Of a DNA stretch of 64,000 nt, positions 20,556 through 27,878 are shown one piece after another. The notes below the pieces were generated by a model. That model ran no database searches and was not told the DNA's origin. It worked only from the letters and a program-made list of their open reading frames with translations. The translations under genes and the position numbers were made by a program. Position 1 is the first letter of the stretch. Each line of letters starts with the position of its first letter. Source of the stretch: JACVRM01 sp963809765 (GTDB lineage Bacteria; Actinomycetota; Thermoleophilia; Gaiellales; Gaiellaceae); assembly GCA_963809765.1 (NCBI GenBank), contig CAWEKT010000003.1, positions 1,240,001-1,304,000 on the forward strand, written 5' to 3'.

Positions 20556-20705
20556 GTGTCCGGCTTGCTGATCGTGATCCTGATCCTGCTGCTGCTCGCC
20601 GCGGTGGGCGGCGGCGTGCTCATCCACAACCTGCTGTGGCTGCTGCTGATCGTGGCGCTGGTCGTGCTCGTCGTCGGACTGCTGTCCGGCCGGCGGGCGG
20701 TGTAA
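20556..20705 (+). CDS. 49-residue hydrophobic membrane protein
   Basis: A tiny protein made of two short hydrophobic helices (LLIVILILLLLAAVGGGVLI and LLWLLLIVALVVLVVGLL) ending in SGRRAV. The GTG at 20556 is preceded by a strong Shine-Dalgarno sequence, GGGAGGA, which supports translation. Small hydrophobic proteins of this kind are common in actinobacteria; the function is unknown. It converges on mqnD with no spacer. Confidence 0.65.
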   Translation: MSGLLIVILILLLLAAVGGGVLIHNLLWLLLIVALVVLVVGLLSGRRAV

Positions 20706-21551
20706 TTACGCGACGAACTCGAGGCGGACCGGCGCGGTGAAGGCGCCGGCCGCCTCGCCGCGCTTGAGCAGCTCGGTGACCGCCTGGCGGCCCTCCTCGC
20801 CGTAGTCGCACGTGAGCTCGTTCACGTACATGCCGACGAACCGGTCGGTGAGGTCCTCGGGCATTCCGCGCGCCCAGCGGCGCGCGTAGTCGAGCGCCTC
20901 CTGGCGGTTGTCGAGCCCGGCGCGGATCGAGGCCTCCAGCACCCGCGAGAGCCGCCGCAACGCGACCTCGCCGAGGTCGCGGCGGGCGACGTTCACGCCG
21001 AGCGGAAGCGGCAGCCCGGTCTCGAGCAGCCACCACTCGCCGAGGTCGACCACCTTGTGCAGGCCCTCGGCCGCGTACGTGAGCTGGCCCTCGTGAATGA
21101 GCAGCCCCGCGTCGGCGCGGCCAGCCTGCACCTCGCCCATGATCTGGTCGAACGGCACCTCGCGGAAGTTGAACCCCCCGAGCAGCAGGCGCAGGAGCAG
21201 GAAGGCTGTCGTCATGCGTCCCGGCACGGCGATCTCGGCGTCCGCCAGGTCCTCCTGGGTCATCTTGTCGCGCGAGACGACGATCGGCCCGTACCCGGCC
21301 CCCATGCTGGCGCCGTGCGGCAGGAGCACGTAGCTGTCCTGGACGAACGGGTATGCGTGCAGCGACAGCGCGGTCACTTCGAGGCGCCCCTCGAGCGCCC
21401 ACTCGTTCAGCGACTGGATGTCGGCGAGCACGTGCTCGAACTCGAAGCCGTCCGGGTCGACATCGCCGGAGGCGATGCCCCAGAACATGAACGCGTCGTC
21501 GGGATCGGGACTGTGGCCGAGGCGGATCTGCACCGGCCGCGACGCTACCAA
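20706..21551 (-). CDS. mqnD: 1,4-dihydroxy-6-naphthoate synthase (futalosine menaquinone pathway)
   Basis: A 281-residue enzyme with a periplasmic-binding-protein fold that converts cyclic dehypoxanthinyl futalosine to 1,4-dihydroxy-6-naphthoate. The family motif GHSPDPDDAFMFWG is at residues 12-25, and later GPIVVSRDKM, DAEIAVPGRMTTA and LGEWWLLETGLPLPLGVN match MqnD. It shows that menaquinone is made by the futalosine route here, consistent with the complex I genes to the right. The rest of the mqn pathway is not in the window. Confidence 0.92.
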   Translation of the reverse strand: MVASRPVQIRLGHSPDPDDAFMFWGIASGDVDPDGFEFEHVLADIQSLNEWALEGRLEVTALSLHAYPFVQDSYVLLPHGASMGAGYGPIVVSRDKMTQEDLADAEIAVPGRMTTAFLLLRLLLGGFNFREVPFDQIMGEVQAGRADAGLLIHEGQLTYAAEGLHKVVDLGEWWLLETGLPLPLGVNVARRDLGEVALRRLSRVLEASIRAGLDNRQEALDYARRWARGMPEDLTDRFVGMYVNELTCDYGEEGRQAVTELLKRGEAAGAFTAPVRLEFVA

Positions 21552-21865
21552 CGACCCCGAGCACCGCGCGGCAGGGACCGGTCCAACTGGTCGCTCGGAG
21601 CGGGAAACGGATGTGAGCGGTCTACGTCATGCAACAACGTCCTCGGCCTTCCGATCTCGGCGAGTGAACAGCGCCATGCCTCGCACCGTCGGACCGCCCC
21701 GGTAGCGCCTCTGGGCCGTCGCTGGCAAAGGAGCGGCGTGGGGCGGCGCGCCGGACAGTACTCGGGGTACGGACAAGCGCCGCACCGCGCCGATCCTGCA
21801 GTCCAGCGGCGGCAGGCGCGGGCGGAGCCGGGCTTCCCGGCGGAAGCCCGCGCCGGCCAGTGGCG
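21552..21865. other. 314-base gap without supported gene
   Basis: No recognisable protein, RNA or strong repeat. The leftward frame contains a possible 16-codon peptide starting MALFTRRDRKAED, ending at a TGA near 21650, but with no Shine-Dalgarno sequence or homology that I can name. It is probably the mqnD promoter region plus the 3' flank of the gene at 21866. Confidence 0.4.
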
Positions 21866-22219
21866 CTAACGGTGGCCGAAGAACCAGCGCTCGAGAGGCT
21901 TGAGGAGCTCCTCGCGCGCGAAGAGGTCGACGTCCTGGGACTTGCCGTCCTGGGCCGAGACGCGCAGGTCGTCGCTGAGCGCGCCGTTCGCGGCCTCGAG
22001 CGCGTCCTCGAGCTCGTACCCCTCGAAGATGAACCCGCTCGGCCGCGGCGAGGCGCCGGGGGGAAACTCGGGGTTGACCGCACGGCCGACCGCCCACACG
22101 GCACCCGGGCGGCGCTCGATCCAGATCACGACCCGCTCCCGCACGCCGCCGTCGTCGACTCCCTCGACCACCCGTTCCGCGAACACGCCCGGTGAGGCTT
22201 GGCGCACGGTCCCGATCAT
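21866..22219 (-). CDS. Conserved-looking hypothetical protein
   Basis: A 117-residue protein of unknown function. The frame is open further upstream, but a natural start is ATG 22219 (MIGTVRQASPGVF). Visible features are VVIWIERRPGAVWAVGRAV, PSGFIFEGYELEDALEAANG and the C-terminal LLKPLERWFFGHR; the pattern is that of a small alpha/beta protein. It is divergent from the 83-residue gene at 22253 with a 33-base spacer, so the two probably share a promoter region. Confidence 0.6.
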   Translation of the reverse strand: MIGTVRQASPGVFAERVVEGVDDGGVRERVVIWIERRPGAVWAVGRAVNPEFPPGASPRPSGFIFEGYELEDALEAANGALSDDLRVSAQDGKSQDVDLFAREELLKPLERWFFGHR

Positions 22220-22252
22220 ATGCGGCGCGACCATTCCTCTACCATCGCGGCG

Positions 22253-22504
22253 GTGAGCAAGCTCAGCGGCTTCTTCCGCAACCCGTTCGCCGCGCTCTTC
22301 AACCGCGACGGCAACCAGCTCGACCGGCTCGCGACCTACGTGATCCGCGAGCACGAGCGCGGTCGTACGCTCGCCGAGATCCTCGAGGATCCCTACATCC
22401 GCAACCGCACCACGCCGGAGCAGCGCGAGCGGCTGCTCGACAACCCGCAGGTGATCCGCGCCCTCGGCGAGGGCGTCGTCGAGCGGGCTAAGGCCGAGCT
22501 CTAG
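22253..22504 (+). CDS. Small hypothetical protein
   Basis: An 83-residue, charged, helical protein starting at GTG 22253 (SKLSGFFRNPFAALF). It contains LDRLATYVIREHERGRTLAE and DPYIRNRTTPEQRERLLD, with no known motif. The stop shares bases with the stop of the converging OCD-family gene (palindromic CTAG). Function unknown. Confidence 0.6.
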   Translation: MSKLSGFFRNPFAALFNRDGNQLDRLATYVIREHERGRTLAEILEDPYIRNRTTPEQRERLLDNPQVIRALGEGVVERAKAEL

Positions 22505-23430
22505 AGCTGAACGCCGGCGCCCGCCGCGCGGGCGCGCTCGTACACCGCCGCCGCGGCTGCGACGTCCCAGGCGGCGATGCCGTTCGACTTGAAGACGACG
22601 ATGTCGGCGTCGCTCTGCCGGCCGGGGACCTCGCCGCCGACGACCTCGCACAGCTCGTGGACCTCGAGCCAGTCGAGCACCCCGCTGTCGACGGGCTCGC
22701 GCAGATCCGCCGACTCGACGCGCGCCTGTTCCAGCGAGTCGCAGCAGACGAGGTGGGCGCGCTCCAGGACGACGTTGTCGAGCTCGCGGGAGACGCCGTT
22801 GTTGGCGCCGGCCGCGCAGACGAGCGCGCCGGCGCGTAGCCACTCGCCGCGCAGGACCGGGTCACGCGAGGTCGTGATCGTGACTACGACATCCTGCTCG
22901 GCCGGGTCGCGGTGACTCTCTCCCGGCGTCGCCCCGACCTGCTGGCAGAACTCGGCCAGACGCTCCGGAGTCCGGCAGTAGGCGACGACCTCCTCGATGG
23001 CGGGCACGGCCGCCCGGATCGCCTCCACCTGGCCGCGCGCCTGCCAGCCGCAGCCGATGACGCCGAGCGTTCTCGCACCGTCTCGCGCGAGCCAGCGGGC
23101 GGCCACCCCGCTCGCCGCTCCCGTGCGCAGGCGACCGAGCCCGTCCGCCTCCAGAACGGCGCAGAGCTCCGGCTTCGACGCGTCGAAGAGGAGCACGCAG
23201 AAGCGAGCACCGCCGGCGAAGGCGCTGTACACCTTCGCGCCCGCGTACCCGAGCTCGAGGTCTGCGGCCGCCATCACGGCCAGCCGGCCCTCGTCGAGGC
23301 CGAGCCGGTACCGCGGGCGATTCTCGACCGCGCCGGCCGCCTGCCGGCGGAATGAGCCCTCCACAGCTTCCACGGCTGCTGCGGGATCGAGCAGCTGCTC
23401 GACGTCGGCCTCGGTGAGGTAGAGCGGCAC
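22501..23430 (-). CDS. Ornithine cyclodeaminase / mu-crystallin family protein
   Basis: A 309-residue NAD(P)-dependent enzyme of the OCD/mu-crystallin family, which includes ornithine cyclodeaminases, ketimine reductases and alanine dehydrogenases. The Rossmann motif GVIGCGWQARGQVEAI lies at about residues 143-158, with TGAASGVAARWLAR just before it and SRELDNVVLERAHLVCCDS later. The substrate cannot be predicted. Two bases separate it from the DUF421 gene upstream, so it may be part of that operon. Confidence 0.85.
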   Translation of the reverse strand: MPLYLTEADVEQLLDPAAAVEAVEGSFRRQAAGAVENRPRYRLGLDEGRLAVMAAADLELGYAGAKVYSAFAGGARFCVLLFDASKPELCAVLEADGLGRLRTGAASGVAARWLARDGARTLGVIGCGWQARGQVEAIRAAVPAIEEVVAYCRTPERLAEFCQQVGATPGESHRDPAEQDVVVTITTSRDPVLRGEWLRAGALVCAAGANNGVSRELDNVVLERAHLVCCDSLEQARVESADLREPVDSGVLDWLEVHELCEVVGGEVPGRQSDADIVVFKSNGIAAWDVAAAAAVYERARAAGAGVQL

Positions 23431-23432
23431 GG

Positions 23433-23870
23433 CTACTTGGGGATGAAGCTGATCTTGCCGCCGGTCTCCAGGACGGCCCAGCGAACGTCGCCGATCGACG
23501 CGATCTGCTCGATGCGGGCAGCCGCAGCGAGCTCCTCGAGCGTGATCCTGTTCCGCGCCAGGTTCCGCTCGATCGGCTTGCCGTCTTCAACCACGATCAC
23601 CGGCTCCCCGTCGATGACGGGCCGCAGGCGTGGGAAGCGGAAGCTGCTCCACGAGACCAAGACCGTGAGCAGTGCGATCGTCGAGCCGACGAGCAGCATG
23701 CCGGTCACGGAAAAGTCGTTCTGCGTGATCCCTTGCTGCACGAGGTCACCGATCATGATCAGCAGGATCAGGTCGAACGGCTCGAGCGAGCTCAGCTCGC
23801 GCCGGCCGACGACGCGGGTCAGGAAGAGGACGAAGAAGAAGCCGACGATCGCCCGGACGACGATGTCCAT
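23433..23870 (-). CDS. DUF421 (YetF-like) membrane protein
   Basis: A 145-residue protein with three N-terminal hydrophobic helices and a cytosolic C-terminal domain. The family signature is GRRELSSLEPFDLILLIMIG with DLVQQGI following; the soluble part includes PVIDGEPVIVVEDGKP. DUF421 proteins are linked to spore or membrane functions in some bacteria but have no firm biochemical role. The ATG overlaps the stop of the upstream gene by one base (TGATG). Confidence 0.85.
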   Translation of the reverse strand: MDIVVRAIVGFFFVLFLTRVVGRRELSSLEPFDLILLIMIGDLVQQGITQNDFSVTGMLLVGSTIALLTVLVSWSSFRFPRLRPVIDGEPVIVVEDGKPIERNLARNRITLEELAAAARIEQIASIGDVRWAVLETGGKISFIPK

Positions 23871-24394
23871 CAGGGCCAGACCGTCACGGTGCGATCGATG
23901 TGGAAGAGATGGGTGTCGCCGTCAAAGAGGTCGACGTCCGCGGGCCGGCGGCCGACGTTGGTCGGGTTCACCTGGAAGTGCATGAAGAACACGTGCTTGG
24001 TGCCGGCGCGCACCCGCCCGAGTTCGAGCGCCAGGCGGCCGTCGCGATTGGCCTCGCCGACGGGAGCCGGCTCGAGCGTGTTGAGCGTCATCCCTTCGAG
24101 CCAGCCGGGATCGAGAACGAGGGTCGCGTTCTCGATCTCTTGCCGCGCCTCGATGGTGAAGCGAGACATGTAGATGAGCCCTCCGCGAAGCCGGTGCGGC
24201 GAGTAGACCTCGAGACGCGCGGCGTGGCTGGAAAGCGTGTCCGTGGCCGGGCGCTGTCCGAAGACGTTCAGCAGGCCGAGGCCGCAGAAGAGGCCGATCG
24301 CCCCGAGCAGGATCCAGCGCGTGACCGGTCGGCGCTCGCGCCCGTGCAGGTCACGATGGCGCGAGAGCGTCAGGTGGTCGGGCGTCTCGGCCAC
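23870..24394 (-). CDS. Single-span membrane protein of unknown function, coupled to DUF421
   Basis: A 174-residue protein with a basic N-terminus, one helix (ILLGAIGLFCGLGLLNVFG at about 28-46) and an outside domain of about 125 residues rich in beta strands, ending FHIDRTVTVWP. It is translationally coupled to the DUF421 gene, suggesting that the two act together in the membrane. I do not recognise the outer domain. Confidence 0.65.
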   Translation of the reverse strand: MAETPDHLTLSRHRDLHGRERRPVTRWILLGAIGLFCGLGLLNVFGQRPATDTLSSHAARLEVYSPHRLRGGLIYMSRFTIEARQEIENATLVLDPGWLEGMTLNTLEPAPVGEANRDGRLALELGRVRAGTKHVFFMHFQVNPTNVGRRPADVDLFDGDTHLFHIDRTVTVWP

Positions 24395-24436
24395 GGGCCA
24401 GGATTCGGCGGTCGTCGCCCCGTTCCCCCCTGCGGG

Positions 24437-25432
24437 CTACCGCAGGCGCCACGCAGGCTCGCGCTCGTCGAGCCGCGGCGTACGGGTCAGGTTGCGCAAG
24501 CCGCCGCCGCTCGCACGCACGATGTAGATGTCCCCGTCGAGCCCCCGCTTGAAAGCGAGCCAGCTCGCATCCGGCGACCACGAGACCTCGCTGTCGAAGC
24601 CGCGCGTGAGCCGGCGCGGCACGCCCTGCGGGGCCCCGACGAGGAAGATACCGCCGTCCCGCGGGCTTCCCTCGCGCACGACAGCAATCGTGCGACCGTC
24701 GGGAGCCCACACGGGATCCACGTAGTCGCGCGCGAGGAGGCGGGGGCGGCCCTTGCGAGCCGCCACGACGTAGGCGCCCGTAACTCCGTCCCTGCGTGCC
24801 GTGAAAGCGATGAATCGTCCATCCGGCGACCAGGACACCTCGGTGCCCGATCCGGCGCCTCGCGCAAGCAACCGCTCGCCGCCGCCCCCTGCTCCGACGA
24901 GACGCAGCTCGCCCGGCGTGGTGAACGCGACGCTCCGGCCGTCCGGCGACCAGGCCGGCCTTCCCGGATCGTCGCGCCTGGCGATCCGCACCTTGTGCCG
25001 TCCGTCCGCGTCGAGCTTGACGACGCCGTCGCCCCGGGCGACCGCAACCTGATTCCCGCTCGGAGACCACGAGGGTGATGACGAGCCGCTGTCACGGGTG
25101 ATGTTGCGGTGCCGACGAGGCTCGGCAACCCAGACGTCGATCGAGCGCAGGACGTCGGGGTCGTCGCGGTCGTAGAAAGTCCGTGCGAACGCGATGCGGC
25201 CCCCCCGAGGAGACCAGGCGGGCTGCTCGTCATGTCCGAGGCCGGCCACCAGGCGACTCGGGGGCGCGCCGTCCGCGCGGACGAGCCAGATGTCCACGCC
25301 GGCATTGGGCTCGGCCGAGCGCGGATCCTCGCGCACGAAGGCGATCGCGCCGCCTGGAGACACGGGCGAGGGAGGCGGGGCGCCGCTCACCGGAACCAAC
25401 GTCAGCGCGAGCCCGGCGAGCGCGCGTCGCAT
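24437..25432 (-). CDS. Secreted TolB-like PD40 beta-propeller
   Basis: A 331-residue protein with an N-terminal signal peptide (ALAGLALTLVPVSGA) and about six PD40 blades marked by repeats of the form PAWSPDGRSVAF, VSWSPDGRFIAF, PVWAPDGRTIAV and VSWSPDASWLAF. These repeats resemble the TolB propeller; no catalytic domain is attached. Probably an exported binding or scaffold protein. It ends 42 bases from the gene at 24394 and starts next to the tRNA gene. Confidence 0.78.
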   Translation of the reverse strand: MRRALAGLALTLVPVSGAPPPSPVSPGGAIAFVREDPRSAEPNAGVDIWLVRADGAPPSRLVAGLGHDEQPAWSPRGGRIAFARTFYDRDDPDVLRSIDVWVAEPRRHRNITRDSGSSSPSWSPSGNQVAVARGDGVVKLDADGRHKVRIARRDDPGRPAWSPDGRSVAFTTPGELRLVGAGGGGERLLARGAGSGTEVSWSPDGRFIAFTARRDGVTGAYVVAARKGRPRLLARDYVDPVWAPDGRTIAVVREGSPRDGGIFLVGAPQGVPRRLTRGFDSEVSWSPDASWLAFKRGLDGDIYIVRASGGGLRNLTRTPRLDEREPAWRLR

Positions 25433-25485
25433 GGCGGCAGCCTACGCGGAGGCCTCGAAGACCGGCGGCTACACTGGTCGCCCGC

Positions 25486-25558
25486 GCGCCCGTAGCTCAG
25501 GGGATAGAGCGCTGCCCTGCGGAGGCAGAGGTCGCATGTTCGAATCATGCCGGGCGCA
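25486..25558 (+). tRNA. tRNA-Arg, anticodon GCG
   Basis: A complete 73-nt cloverleaf: acceptor GCGCCCG/CGGGCGC with discriminator A, D-arm GCTC/GAGC with AGGGGATA loop, anticodon stem CTGCC/GGCAG with loop CTGCGGA, five-base variable loop, and T-stem GCATG/CATGC with loop TTCGAAT. The anticodon at 25519-25521 is GCG, reading Arg codons CGC and CGU. A20 in the D-loop and C35 fit arginine identity. CCA is not encoded. Most bacteria use ACG (read as inosine) here, so GCG is unusual. Confidence 0.92.
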
Positions 25559-25620
25559 TCGCCGCCGGAGACGCGCCGCGTTTCGCGTGGCCGCGAGCTC
25601 CGGCCGTGCATGATCTCCGC

Positions 25621-26031
25621 GTGGCGGCGGGCGTGCATTTCGCATGGCGTGACGATGTCGGCGACGCGGAGCTCGTCACCCTCACCGAGTCACACGGCGC
25701 GCGGGGCGAAGCGGGCTGGTGGGACCGCATCCGGCCACACAGCCTCGGATGGGTCAGTGCGAGGACCTCGGACGGCGCACTCGTCGGCTTCGTGAACGTC
25801 GCCTGGGACGGCGGCGACCACGCGTTCCTGCTCGACACGAAGGTGCGCCCCGACTACCAGCGGCAAGGGATCGCCACCGAGCTCGTCCGGATCGCGGCGG
25901 ACCACGCCAGGAGCGCCGGCTGCGAGTGGCTCGAAGTCGACTTCGAGGACGACCTGGCGCCCTTCTACTTCGGCGCCTGCGGGTTCGCGCCGACCGCGGC
26001 CGGCCTCCTCCATCTGCGAGCGACTAGCTGA
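25621..26031 (+). CDS. GNAT-family N-acetyltransferase
   Basis: A 136-residue acetyltransferase of the GNAT fold. The acetyl-CoA-binding motif A is visible as VRPDYQRQGIATELVRIAA near residues 74-92, and the C-terminal DLAPFYFGACGFAPTAAG matches motif B. GTG 25621 is taken as start; GTG 25606 is an alternative. Substrate unknown. It converges on the ygfZ-like gene with an 8-base overlap. Confidence 0.83.
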   Translation: MAAGVHFAWRDDVGDAELVTLTESHGARGEAGWWDRIRPHSLGWVSARTSDGALVGFVNVAWDGGDHAFLLDTKVRPDYQRQGIATELVRIAADHARSAGCEWLEVDFEDDLAPFYFGACGFAPTAAGLLHLRATS

Positions 26032-26825
26032 GGCGAACGGCTCGGCCTTCGGCGGACAGCGCCGCGTCCTCCGGGACCTCCGTGCGGACGTAGCCCAGTG
26101 CCAGCAGGCAGTCGCCGTCGCGAACCGTGCTCGTCACGCGGCCGACGGTCTTGTCGCCGAGCTGCAGCTCCGCGTCGTACCCGACGGGGTCGACGCCGTC
26201 GATCCTGAGCCGCCGCAGCGTGCGGTTCGCATGCCCGCGGTAATGGAGGCGCGCGATCGGCTCCTGCCCCGGATAGCAGCCCTTGGTCAGGCTGACCGCC
26301 CGCTCGACCAGACCCGCCTCGGCCGGCAGCACTCGCTCGTCAAGCTCGCGTCCCCACCGCGGCGTCGCCGTGTCGATCCGTCGGCGCTCGAGCTCCGCAG
26401 GATCGAGCTCCGCGCCGGGAGCGGCAGTATCGAGCAGCTCCCACGCCGGCACGCCGTAGTCGCGCGTGGCGACCGCGTGCTCGCCGGGAGGCGGCCTCGC
26501 CGAGCACGACCACGGTGTCGTGCTCCTCCGGCTCGATCTCGACCTTGGCCGCGAACCGCGCCCGTCGCAGCTGGTGCCCCAACACCTCACCGAGGCCCTC
26601 CTCGGTCAGGAGCAGGTAGTCGGCCTCGCCCCGACGCAGGACGACGAGCGGAGCGATCAACCGGCCTTTCGGCGTGAGCAGCAGCGCCTCGCACGACTCG
26701 CCCGGCGCAATCGCCTCGACGTCGTTCGAGAGCATCCGCTGGAGGTACTCGGCGGCGTCCGGGCCTCGCACACCGACGTAGTCGCGCGCGCGGCGCGCCC
26801 AGCCCGTCACGTTGGCCGAATCCAT
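26024..26825 (-). CDS. ygfZ: YgfZ/GcvT-like folate-binding protein (one frameshift)
   Basis: A protein of about 265 residues with the folate-binding YgfZ fold, involved in assembly or repair of certain Fe-S enzymes. The diagnostic motif KGCYPGQEPIARLHYRG is present, as is the N-terminal GPDAAEYLQRMLSNDVEA. An indel near 26490 splits the protein into two frames. ATG start at 26825. A window rich in Fe-S enzymes (complex I, XDH, LipA) fits the role. Confidence 0.87.
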
Positions 26826-26845
26826 GCGATTAGTGTAGGAACGCG

Positions 26846-27457
26846 ATGCCGCTCTTCCGCTCGAAGGTCGAGGAGAAGCTCCGGGCGCAGGGGTACGACC
26901 CGGCGCGGCTCCCGCCCGGGCAGTACCTGACCGAGAAGTGGCCGGTGCTCCACGCGGGCAGCGTTCCGAGCACGGATCTGAGCACCTGGGACTTCACGGT
27001 TCACGGCGAGGTCGAGGAGCCGCTCACGCTCTCGTGGGAGGAGTTCACGGCGCTGCCGAGCCGCGAGGTGACGATCGACATCCACTGCGTCACGCGCTGG
27101 AGCCGGTTCGACACGACCTTCAAAGGCGTCCACTGGAGCGTGCTCGCCGAGCGCGTCCGGCCGAAGGCGACCGCCCTCTTCCTGATCGCGGAGGCCGAGC
27201 AGGGCTACACGGCCAACGTGCCGATCGCGGCGCTCGAGGACGAGAACGCGCTGCTCGCCTACGAGGCCGACGGCAAGCCGCTCGAGCCCGAGCACGGCTA
27301 CCCGCTGCGGCTCGTGATCCCGTCGCGGTACTTCTGGAAGAGCGCGAAGTGGCTGCGCGGGCTGCGGCTGAGCGCGGCGGACGAACCGGGCTTCTGGGAG
27401 CGCTACGGCTACCACAACGACGCCGACTACTGGAAGGAAGAGCGCTACGGGTTCTAG
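26846..27457 (+). CDS. Sulfite-oxidase-like molybdopterin oxidoreductase
   Basis: A 203-residue protein with the sulfite-oxidase Mo-cofactor fold but no signal peptide or haem domain, so cytosolic. Cys81 in DIHCVTRWSRFD is the predicted molybdenum ligand, and PLRLVIPSRYFWKSAKWLRG is typical of the short YedY-like branch without Tat export. The physiological substrate is unknown. It starts 20 bases from the divergent ygfZ start. Confidence 0.87.
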   Translation: MPLFRSKVEEKLRAQGYDPARLPPGQYLTEKWPVLHAGSVPSTDLSTWDFTVHGEVEEPLTLSWEEFTALPSREVTIDIHCVTRWSRFDTTFKGVHWSVLAERVRPKATALFLIAEAEQGYTANVPIAALEDENALLAYEADGKPLEPEHGYPLRLVIPSRYFWKSAKWLRGLRLSAADEPGFWERYGYHNDADYWKEERYGF

Positions 27458-27622
27458 CCGAGCTGCGCGGATCCCTCGTTCGAGGGGAGGCGCGGTCCTC
27501 ACTTTCCTTGCAGAACCGGCCACAACCTGCGCCAACCCGTCCGTTCGAATCCCTCGTTCGGGGTGGTTAAGCCCGGCGGGAGACGGTCGATAAGAGACCT
27601 ACAACCCCTCCCCATCCCCTCG

Positions 27623-27647
27623 AAACGGCGCTCCCTCAGCGCCGTTT
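27623..27647 (+). terminator. Intrinsic terminator 1
   Basis: AAACGGCGCT (27623-27632) pairs perfectly with AGCGCCGTTT (27638-27647) around CCCTC, followed by CTCTTTCT. The T-rich tail supports intrinsic termination of the rightward oxidoreductase transcript. Confidence 0.8.
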
Positions 27648-27663
27648 CTCTTTCTAGAAACAG

Positions 27664-27687
27664 AACGGCGCCTCACGGGGCGCCGTT
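27664..27687 (+). terminator. Intrinsic terminator 2
   Basis: AACGGCGCC (27664-27672) pairs with GGCGCCGTT (27679-27687), then TCTTC. The stem is nearly the same as the one 40 bases upstream, so this looks like a duplicated terminator. Confidence 0.75.
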
Positions 27688-27821
27688 TCTTCGCCGAAGG
27701 TCCGCCCGCGCGAAGCTGGGCAGCCTTCGCCGGGAACTGCGAACTACGAACCGCCTTAGACCCAATCCGTCCGGCACCGCGCGCCGTGCTCGAGGACAGG
27801 CGACGTGTGCGGCGGAAATAC

Positions 27822-27848
27822 GAGGGGCCGGCGGATAGCCGGCCCCTC
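27822..27848 (-). terminator. groL terminator
   Basis: A perfect 11-bp stem, GAGGGGCCGGC (27822-27832) with GCCGGCCCCTC (27838-27848), loop GGATA, lies 30 bases past the groL stop and is oriented for the leftward chaperonin transcript. Confidence 0.75.
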
Positions 27849-27878
27849 GGGCAGATCAGCTGTCGCCGAAGCGACTGG

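Larger units (their letters stand above)
27458..27878. other. 421-base gene-free gap with three terminator hairpins
   Basis: No coding sequence is supported. The gap lies between convergent genes and holds three strong hairpins (listed separately). It also contains two similar segments with CCCTCGTTCG at about 27472 and 27552. A GTTCGAATCCC stretch near 27543 looks like a tRNA T-arm, but no matching acceptor or other arms exist. Confidence 0.6.

Noticed and set aside
21627..22104. Leftward frames in the 21552-21865 gap
   Set aside because: They are Arg/Pro/Ala-rich without start signals or similarity; only a possible 16-codon peptide remains, which is too weak to list as a gene.
27536..27570. 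tRNA-like T-arm sequence (GTTCGAATCCC)
   Set aside because: No acceptor, D-arm or anticodon stem can be paired around it; probably chance or a tRNA remnant.
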